In this document: piece after piece, positions 7,394-11,875 of the stretch
Layout: the number at the start of each line of letters is the position of its first letter
Numbering within the stretch: the stretch's first letter is position 1
From: Candidatus Sericytochromatia bacterium
GTDB taxonomy: Bacteria; Cyanobacteriota; Sericytochromatia; UBA7694; JACMQJ01
Assembly: GCA_014377055.1 (NCBI GenBank)
Contig: JACMQJ010000304.1
Location: 1-11,875 of the forward strand
Direction: 5' to 3'
DNA length: 11,875 nt
Notes under the pieces: generated by a model
Seen by the model: only the letters and a program-made list of their open reading frames with translations
The model's database searches: none
What the model was told of the DNA's origin: nothing
Made by a program: the position numbers and the translations under genes

Positions 7394-7418
7394 TGCAATA
7401 AAGAAATGCTTTGTTGCA
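7394..7418 (-). terminator. Weak hairpin after the TerD genes, possible attenuating terminator
   Basis: TGCAA (7394-7398) and TTGCA (7414-7418) pair, with an inner AAAG/CTTT stem, one mismatch and a five-base loop. On the minus strand it is followed by AAAAAATTTTG, so the T-run is delayed and short. It could reduce read-through from the TerD genes into the SH3b gene but is not a textbook terminator. Confidence 0.25.
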
Positions 7419-7465
7419 TGATTTAAATAAAGCTATACAAAGAACAAAAATAGATTTAAATTAAA

Positions 7466-8200
7466 CTAGCCTTGTACACTCACACCAAATCTAGTACATA
7501 ATCCTTCCAAGTCATTGGCTAATCCTTCGCCTACAGGATTAAATTTCCATTCATCATTATGCTTATATATTTCTCCAACTAACATTGACATTACATTATC
7601 ATAATAATCAGTAAGATTAAATCTGACTAGCTCATTGTTAGTAGACTCATCTACTATACGAATATAGGCGTTTTGTACTTGACCAAAATTATGACCTCTA
7701 GCAATACCATCACTAATGGTCACAATAAATAATAACTTTGTTACCAAAGGACTAACACGAGATAACTGAACCCTTATAACCTCATCATCTCCAGTCCCTA
7801 GTCCTGTTCTATTATCTCCAGAATGTATGACACTACCATCAGGACTTGTTAATTTGTTATAAAAAACAAACCAATCATCACCAGGAACTCGATCATTTGC
7901 ATCAAGTAAAAATACTTCTACATCAAGATCATGAGGAATATTGTTCGATTGAGCTATATCCCAACCTAAGCCGACAAGTATTCGGTCAAGATTAGAATTA
8001 GACTTTGAGAGGCTTACTTTTTGACCCTTTTTTAAACTAACTCCAGTTGAAGAGCTTGTTGAATTATTATTTAGTTGCTGTTGTACTGGTGGTGAATTAT
8101 AATTTTGCTGTGGTGCTTGTTGTCCTTGAGGTACAGCTTGAGGTGCTGCTCCACCCATAGTGAAAGCAGGTTGTACATTATTAGAAATTCCAAAATCCAT
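7466..8200 (-). CDS. TerD-family protein with Q/N/P-rich N-terminal tail
   Basis: The TerD domain fills about residues 53-244: VSLKKGQKVSLSK near 54-66, LVGLGWD at 75-81, the DLD of the calcium site at 91-93, FVFYN at 111-115, IHSGDN at 125-130, GDDE at 137-140, NFGQVQNAYIRIVD at 171-184, GEIYKHNDEWKF at 209-220 and a final GVSVQG. TerD domains bind calcium and act in cytoplasmic Ter stress-response systems (tellurite, oxidative or envelope stress, phage). Residues 1-52 are a disordered, Gln/Asn/Pro/Ser-rich tail that ordinary TerD proteins lack. AAGGGG sits 10 bases before the ATG. It is 32 bp downstream of the other TerD gene, so they are surely in one operon. Its terminal lobe (NPVGEGLANDLEGLC) is less conserved than that of the neighbour. 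Tellurite resistance itself is not implied by the domain. Confidence 0.93.
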   Translation of the reverse strand: MDFGISNNVQPAFTMGGAAPQAVPQGQQAPQQNYNSPPVQQQLNNNSTSSSTGVSLKKGQKVSLSKSNSNLDRILVGLGWDIAQSNNIPHDLDVEVFLLDANDRVPGDDWFVFYNKLTSPDGSVIHSGDNRTGLGTGDDEVIRVQLSRVSPLVTKLLFIVTISDGIARGHNFGQVQNAYIRIVDESTNNELVRFNLTDYYDNVMSMLVGEIYKHNDEWKFNPVGEGLANDLEGLCTRFGVSVQG

Positions 8201-8232
8201 TTAAGATTATCCCCTTAAAAATATTATAAAGA

Positions 8233-8805
8233 TTAAGCTTTAACTTTTATATCAAAATCTTGAGCTATTGCAGGTAAACCACCTGAAAAAGCAATACCTA
8301 CAGCATCAAAAAACCATTCATCATTTCTTTTTAGTAAATCACCAATAACTACAGAAGTTGCATTAAAAAACTCTTGACCCAAATTATATCTAACAATTTC
8401 TATGTTTGTGTCATTATCAATTACTCTAATATAGGCATCTGATACTCTACCAAATGTTTGGCTACGATTAAGTGCATCATGAATAGAAACAACAAAAGTT
8501 ATATGACCTATTTCTTTGGGAACATTTTTTAGATTAACAGTTATTTGCTCGGAATCTCCATCACCACCAACTTTATTATCGCCACTATGCTTTAGGATAC
8601 CCAAATTGTCTTTAAGATTACCATAATAAACACAATCACCTCTATCTCTGATATGCTCATCACTTTTTAGCATAAATGCACTAGCATCCAAATCAAAGTT
8701 TTGTTCTGTATCACTAACTTTCCAACCTAATCCAACTAATAGTGTAGAAATATCAGGATTTTCTTGAGTAAGATTGTGTTTTTGATTTTTTATTATTATT
8801 GTCAT
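8233..8805 (-). CDS. TerD/TerE-family calcium-binding protein
   Basis: At 190 residues this is a single TerD domain of ordinary length. Landmarks are VGLGWKV at 24-30, the acidic FDLDASAF at 37-44, KHSGDN at 72-77, GDGDSE at 81-86, FVVSIHDA at 104-111, AYIRVIDNDT at 124-133, then GDLLKRNDEWFFDAVG at 155-170 and a FSGGLPAIA end. The Asp/Gly-rich loops are the calcium sites of the family. I start at ATG 8805, one base after the AIM24 stop, with GGGTGG eight bases upstream inside the AIM24 coding end. A GTG at 8817 is in frame but adds only four residues and lies within that site. By sequence it is closer to canonical TerE/GSP16-like proteins than its neighbour is. Expected to be cytoplasmic and to act with AIM24 and the second TerD protein. 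Confidence 0.94.
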   Translation of the reverse strand: MTIIIKNQKHNLTQENPDISTLLVGLGWKVSDTEQNFDLDASAFMLKSDEHIRDRGDCVYYGNLKDNLGILKHSGDNKVGGDGDSEQITVNLKNVPKEIGHITFVVSIHDALNRSQTFGRVSDAYIRVIDNDTNIEIVRYNLGQEFFNATSVVIGDLLKRNDEWFFDAVGIAFSGGLPAIAQDFDIKVKA

Positions 8806-8806
8806 T

Positions 8807-9637
8807 TTATCTACCACCCAATATATTACCGAGCATATTAGTTATACTACTCATAGGATTACCTGCAGTTGCTGGCGGCGTTGTTCCTGTATTACCTCCA
8901 CCAGTAAAGTTGCTCATCATACCACTCATATTATTTTGAGTATTTTGATATGAGCTTTGTTGACTTTCTGCATGATATTGATTATCATCAATACCAACTT
9001 TAAGACCCGATTTACGTTCAGAAGGTTGAATAATGACAGTTTGACCAGGATTCTTAAATTCAAGCATATAAGATTCTCCAGATGTTTGACCTAAGATCAT
9101 TTTCCAATTTAGATCCAGCTTAAATGATGGGTCAGGACCAGTCCAACATACAACTGCATCAGGATCAACACAACAAGGACTTTGTAAGATAACAGGATTA
9201 CCGTCAGTTAATATTGCTACTTGAGCACCTGCTCCTTTTGCTTTTAGATTAGATGTGAATAAACCTTTTTGTGAAATAACACCAACACCTATCATTCTAG
9301 TACCATAGTCACAAGTGTTAGTAAACGCTAGCAAATTTTCACTCTCAACGCCGATACTATCACCTTGATTTAGACTTACAACAGTTATGTGACTTGCCAT
9401 ATCAGCAAAATAACAGCTACCACTTCCAGTTACTTGCATTAACTCCATATTTTCGCCTGTAAATCTTCGAGTAATATTACCGATAAGTGCTGAGGCTAAG
9501 TTTCCACCTGGACCAACAAGCATTTTTTCAAATTTGAATTGTCCCTGATAAGCTATCATTGCACCTTTTTTAGCATACATAACATCATTTCCTTGAGCCA
9601 TACATGTTAGCTCATTTACTGTTTGCAAGTTAAACAT
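8807..9637 (-). CDS. AIM24 family protein (TIGR00266-like) with low-complexity C-terminal tail
   Basis: This 276-residue protein has the repetitive beta-sandwich of the AIM24 family in residues ~1-220. Visible are KKGAMIAYQG (23-32), MLVGPGG (39-45), VTGSGSCYFAD (69-79), the GDSIGVESENLLAF segment (92-105), GVGVISQKGLFTSN (117-130), GAQVAILTDGNPVIL (137-151) and VDPDAVVCWTG (157-167). Family members have no established enzyme activity and are found in several bacterial stress contexts; from memory they recur next to TerD genes. Residues ~221-276 are a Ser/Gln/Asn/Gly/Met-rich tail ending in a short amphipathic stretch (SSITNMLGNILGG). Six cysteines (12, 75, 109, 155, 156, 164), including a Cys-Cys pair, are notable. 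I start at ATG 9637, with AGAGG nine bases upstream; a TTG at 9676 is in frame but has poor support. It is the first gene of the Ter-like cluster. Function is unknown. Confidence 0.9.
   Translation of the reverse strand: MFNLQTVNELTCMAQGNDVMYAKKGAMIAYQGQFKFEKMLVGPGGNLASALIGNITRRFTGENMELMQVTGSGSCYFADMASHITVVSLNQGDSIGVESENLLAFTNTCDYGTRMIGVGVISQKGLFTSNLKAKGAGAQVAILTDGNPVILQSPCCVDPDAVVCWTGPDPSFKLDLNWKMILGQTSGESYMLEFKNPGQTVIIQPSERKSGLKVGIDDNQYHAESQQSSYQNTQNNMSGMMSNFTGGGNTGTTPPATAGNPMSSITNMLGNILGGR
8814..8819 (-). promoter_or_regulatory. Ribosome-binding site for the TerD gene at 8805, inside the AIM24 end
   Basis: GGGTGG lies within the last codons of AIM24, eight bases before the TerD ATG. It decides the start at 8805 over the in-frame GTG at 8817 and implies translational coupling of the two genes. 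Confidence 0.55.
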
Positions 9638-9646
9638 CTTTAAATA

Positions 9647-9651
9647 CCTCT
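9647..9651 (-). promoter_or_regulatory. Ribosome-binding site fixing the AIM24 start
   Basis: AGAGG nine bases upstream of the ATG at 9637 supports that start over an upstream in-frame TTG at 9676. Confidence 0.5.
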
Positions 9652-9720
9652 GATGACTAAATATTTTTTCGTGCAAAAATTAAAGTGATGAAAATATTAA
9701 TTTCTATAGCGAATCAAATC

Positions 9721-9787
9721 AGACTCTTCGTACCTCAGAGTGACAATTAGTGTCATTATGAATGAAACGTAGTGGAATGAAAAATCT
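9721..9787. repeat. Imperfect inverted-repeat element (MITE/REP-like remnant)
   Basis: The left arm (9721-9745, AGACTCTTC...GAGTGACA) and the right arm (9751-9787, TGTCATTATG...AAAAATCT) are diverged inverted copies of one unit. TGACA and TGTCA flank a 5-base centre. The left arm lacks roughly 12 internal bases present in the right. It resembles the dispersed repeat of the 'GTCATTCTGAGCGAAGCGAAGAATCT' type seen in many bacterial genomes. Its base make-up is richer in G and C than the surrounding gap. No transposase is nearby, so any mobility would have been in trans. It could fold as a hairpin in RNA. Confidence 0.6.
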
Positions 9788-9998
9788 CAAAATTAACGCT
9801 AAATAAATTAAAAGCTTTAGCAAATTAGTTTATCACTTAGTTTTTTACACTAACAATTTTTTTGTTCTAAGGGATAATAAATAATCTATTAATAATCATT
9901 AAGAACAAATCAAAATGGATTGTACTATATTAGATTAAATATGGAAAGCATTAATTATAAAATCAATTAAACTAGAAATAGTTATCAAAAAAATATAT

Positions 9999-11156
9999 CT
10001 AAAAAGCCCAGTTACCTGCAACATATAATGAAAATAGACCTGACATTATTATTGTTGAGATCATAATCATTGTTTGATACACTTCTTGCTTTTTGCTTAA
10101 TTTAGCTAAAACTATATATATTGGAAATAAAGGCAATAAATATCTAGGTAAGCTCATTAACCATGAATCTGTTAATAAAATAATTAGTTGACACCAAGCA
10201 TAAAATTGATAAGAAATTCTCATCCATTTATATGAAATACCCAAAATTATAAAGGAAAAAATAACAGCTAATAATCTAGCTTCTTGCAAAAGTGTTTTCA
10301 TTTCTGAAGTAGGATCTTTAAAGATAGTTGTTATAGTGTTCCAAATTTGTTGAGTTGGAAAAATATTTTGATGAAAAAAATGTTCTCTCTGGATTTTTAA
10401 GAACTCAAAAGCATTACCTGCCACATAAAAATTAATCAATAAGTAAGAAACAAAGCCTAATGGTATAATACCAAGCCATGCTAAAGAAGATATTTTTTTT
10501 TCTTTTTGTAGATAAAACTCAATCATAATTGTTGGTAAAATAACCAATCCTTGAAGTCGTGTTGCACAGGCAAACATACCTAAAATACAAGCAACAGACC
10601 AAACACTTTTTCGAGCATAAAAAACAGAGGATATAATTAAGGCGATGAATAAGCTTTCAGTATATGGCTGTGTTAAAAAATATGCGGTTGGGAATAAATA
10701 AAAAAACCATAAGGATTTATTAGCTTGCTCTTCGTCACTATCTATTAAAACTAGTTTTTGTAAAAAATATCCTGCAAAAACAGATGCAATAAAAGAAACA
10801 AATAAAGCTGATGCCATATAAGTAACAGTTAGATAATGAAAAATGTTGACCATCGCAGGATATAATGGAAAATAAGCTAAAAAGTTTCTTTCATCTCCTA
10901 TATTGGTATATCCGTATTGTGAAAGATATAAAAATGACCTTGCATCCCATTTATAAGCCACTTGAAATATTAGCTCGGAGACAGGCGTATAATATTTTGG
11001 TATCGCTCGACCTACAAAATAAGCAACAATAAATAAAGCGATTCTAATATTTATAGATAAATATAAGGCTCTAAAAAAAAGCTTTTTGTCCAATGGATCA
11101 AAGTTTCTAAATATTTTTTTAGATCTTTCTTTAGTTTTTTCTAGCAATAAATTCAT
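9999..11156 (-). CDS. PIG-V-like GT-C glycosyltransferase, multi-pass membrane protein
   Basis: This 385-residue protein is strongly hydrophobic with about nine to ten predicted membrane spans. It has the features of the PIG-V-like bacterial GT-C fold: WDARSFLYLSQYGY at 70-83 in the first outside loop (W70-D71 standing at the usual acidic catalytic position), AYFPLYPAMV at 94-103, FPTAYFLTQPYTESLF at 155-170 and RLQGL at 200-204. Such enzymes use a lipid-linked sugar to glycosylate a lipid or cell-surface acceptor on the outer face of the inner membrane; in eukaryotes PIG-V adds the second mannose of GPI. The bacterial acceptor is not known. The ATG lies 3 bp after the stop of the outer-membrane barrel gene, so co-transcription and coupling are likely. 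The sugar and acceptor are not inferable. Confidence 0.85.
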   Translation of the reverse strand: MNLLLEKTKERSKKIFRNFDPLDKKLFFRALYLSINIRIALFIVAYFVGRAIPKYYTPVSELIFQVAYKWDARSFLYLSQYGYTNIGDERNFLAYFPLYPAMVNIFHYLTVTYMASALFVSFIASVFAGYFLQKLVLIDSDEEQANKSLWFFYLFPTAYFLTQPYTESLFIALIISSVFYARKSVWSVACILGMFACATRLQGLVILPTIMIEFYLQKEKKISSLAWLGIIPLGFVSYLLINFYVAGNAFEFLKIQREHFFHQNIFPTQQIWNTITTIFKDPTSEMKTLLQEARLLAVIFSFIILGISYKWMRISYQFYAWCQLIILLTDSWLMSLPRYLLPLFPIYIVLAKLSKKQEVYQTMIMISTIIMSGLFSLYVAGNWAF

Positions 11157-11159
11157 TTA

Positions 11160-11765
11160 TTAAAAATTATAAATCAATGAAACTGACGGAATAGGATAAA
11201 ATGAACTTAAAGTAGTACCTTTAAAACTAACAATAAAAGGTAATTCGAGAGCAAATGAAAGATTTTGTGATTGTCTACCAAACTCGATACCAACCCCTGC
11301 TCCAATACTATTATAAAGTTGAACATTTGAAGAATTTTTTGCAGGAATATTTACATAATCACTACCATTTGGTCTGCTAGTGGGATAGCTATTGTATGAG
11401 CTTTTTGTGGCAAATGTAGAGACACCAGCAAGGCTATAAAATCTCATCCAATCATTTTCACCCAAAACATACATGCCTTGAAGACCAAGAGTACCAAAGG
11501 TTTGATTTTGATCAAAATATCCGATACCTGTCAGTTTTACACCAAATTTATCAGCAAAATATTGTCTATAGCTAAGACCTATAGAACTAAGATAGCCAAA
11601 CGTTATGCCTAAACCTTTAAAGTTCTTAAGTTGTTCTTGGTTAGGTTCAGTTTGTTCTTCTGCATTATCTTTAGGATTTTCAACATTTTCGGCTCTGACT
11701 TGAAGATTAATAGGTAATATTAATAATAAAAGACTTGAGATAATTATCGCTTTTGTTATCTTCAT
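11160..11765 (-). CDS. Small outer-membrane beta-barrel protein
   Basis: The 201-residue protein begins with a clear signal peptide (MKITK, hydrophobic core 7-19, cleavage likely after VRA at 23-25). Residues 26-47 are a charged, Glu/Gln/Asn-rich linker. From about 50 the pattern is of alternating amphipathic strands with Gly and aromatic residues (GLGITFGYLSSIGLSYRQYF, 51-70), ending in SLIYNF with the terminal Phe typical of BAM-recognised outer-membrane proteins. The size suggests an eight-stranded barrel, OmpX/OmpW-like or opacity-like, but no specific family is recognised. AGGA lies 8 bases before the ATG. It is the first gene of a two-gene unit with the glycosyltransferase. The fold is well supported; the function is unknown. 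Confidence 0.85.
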   Translation of the reverse strand: MKITKAIIISSLLLLILPINLQVRAENVENPKDNAEEQTEPNQEQLKNFKGLGITFGYLSSIGLSYRQYFADKFGVKLTGIGYFDQNQTFGTLGLQGMYVLGENDWMRFYSLAGVSTFATKSSYNSYPTSRPNGSDYVNIPAKNSSNVQLYNSIGAGVGIEFGRQSQNLSFALELPFIVSFKGTTLSSFYPIPSVSLIYNF

Positions 11766-11801
11766 TAGTTAAATCCTGATATATATTATTTAAAGAGTTT
11801 A

Positions 11802-11830
11802 ATAATATCATGTTTTTTGATAATAATGAA
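11802..11830 (-). promoter_or_regulatory. Possible extended -10 promoter of the barrel-glycosyltransferase unit
   Basis: TGATATTAT on the minus strand (11810-11802) matches the extended -10 form TGnTATTAT, with a weak TTCATT (11830-11825) 17 bases upstream. It would start transcription near 11795, about 30 bases before the ATG at 11765. Confidence 0.38.
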
Positions 11831-11875
11831 TCTATACTCTAAACGTTTTATAAATAAAGATATTTTAACCACAGA

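Larger units (their letters stand above)
9638..9998. other. 361-base gene-free region upstream of the AIM24-TerD cluster
   Basis: This AT-rich gap must contain the promoter of the AIM24-TerD cluster and any end signal of the glycosyltransferase transcript. It holds the inverted-repeat element at 9721-9787. A minus-strand TATAAT (9959-9954) lacks a good -35 box and would give a leader of about 310 bases. TTTGTTCT (9861-9868) and AGAACAAA (9902-9909) are inverted but 33 bases apart. I found no coding frame or RNA gene. Confidence 0.6.

Noticed and set aside
7466..9637. Reading the cluster as a tellurite-resistance operon
   Set aside because: TerD domains are widespread and mostly not linked to tellurite. 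No TerC or TelA-like gene is present, so the name is used only for the domain.
9638..9676. Upstream TTG start for AIM24
   Set aside because: The ATG at 9637 has AGAGG at a normal distance, whereas the TTG has no good site, and AIM24 proteins usually start near this ATG.
9861..9909. TTTGTTCT/AGAACAAA inverted repeat as a terminator
   Set aside because: The arms are 33 bases apart, the inner stem pairs poorly and no T-run follows on the minus strand.
1..11875. CRISPR array, tRNA, rRNA or intact insertion sequence
   Set aside because: No regularly spaced repeat, no cloverleaf-like or rRNA-like segment, and no transposase frame was found by eye.

Overview
The window is AT-rich bacterial DNA with compact genes, nearly all on the minus strand (one plus-strand gene). 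A small predicted outer-membrane beta-barrel with a cleavable signal peptide and a C-terminal phenylalanine points to a diderm. A 2-oxoacid:ferredoxin oxidoreductase-type enzyme suggests anaerobic or microaerobic metabolism, while an Fe(II)/2-oxoglutarate dioxygenase implies at least occasional oxygen. The overall look would fit a low-GC diderm such as the non-photosynthetic cyanobacterial relatives (Vampirovibrionia/Gastranaerophilales). That placement is an impression, not a proven assignment.

Layout, in + coordinates: (1) 1-403, HNH endonuclease cut by the window edge. (2) 567-2937, beta and alpha subunits of an OFOR (VorA/VorB- or KorB/KorA-like) overlapping by 4 bp, downstream of folK, all transcribed leftward; a hairpin sits on the beta stop codon. 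(3) 3144-3842, HxE-type 2OG-Fe(II) dioxygenase, divergent from (4) a plus-strand calcineurin-like metallophosphoesterase (4151-4921). (5) 4931-9637, a leftward cluster of an AIM24-family protein, two TerD-domain proteins and a large exported SH3b/beta-propeller-like protein. (6) 9638-9998, a 361-bp gene-free gap holding a decayed inverted-repeat element. (7) 9999-11765, an outer-membrane beta-barrel followed by a PIG-V-like GT-C glycosyltransferase, spaced 3 bp apart.

How the genes work together: AIM24, TerD and TerD are tightly packed (1 bp and 32 bp gaps) and very likely form one cytoplasmic module of the Ter stress-response type. The SH3b/propeller protein 129 bp further on may be a surface partner, but that link is only positional. 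The OFOR pair keeps its four predicted cluster cysteines and its TPP motifs in beta, but has an altered substrate-binding region in alpha and no gamma or ferredoxin subunit in this window, so its substrate is open. The barrel and the glycosyltransferase are probably co-transcribed and both belong to the envelope.

Nothing here is a clear-cut new defence or mobile system. The most interesting items are the AIM24-TerD-TerD(-SH3b propeller) cluster and the diverged OFOR. No tRNA, rRNA, CRISPR array or intact insertion sequence was seen.
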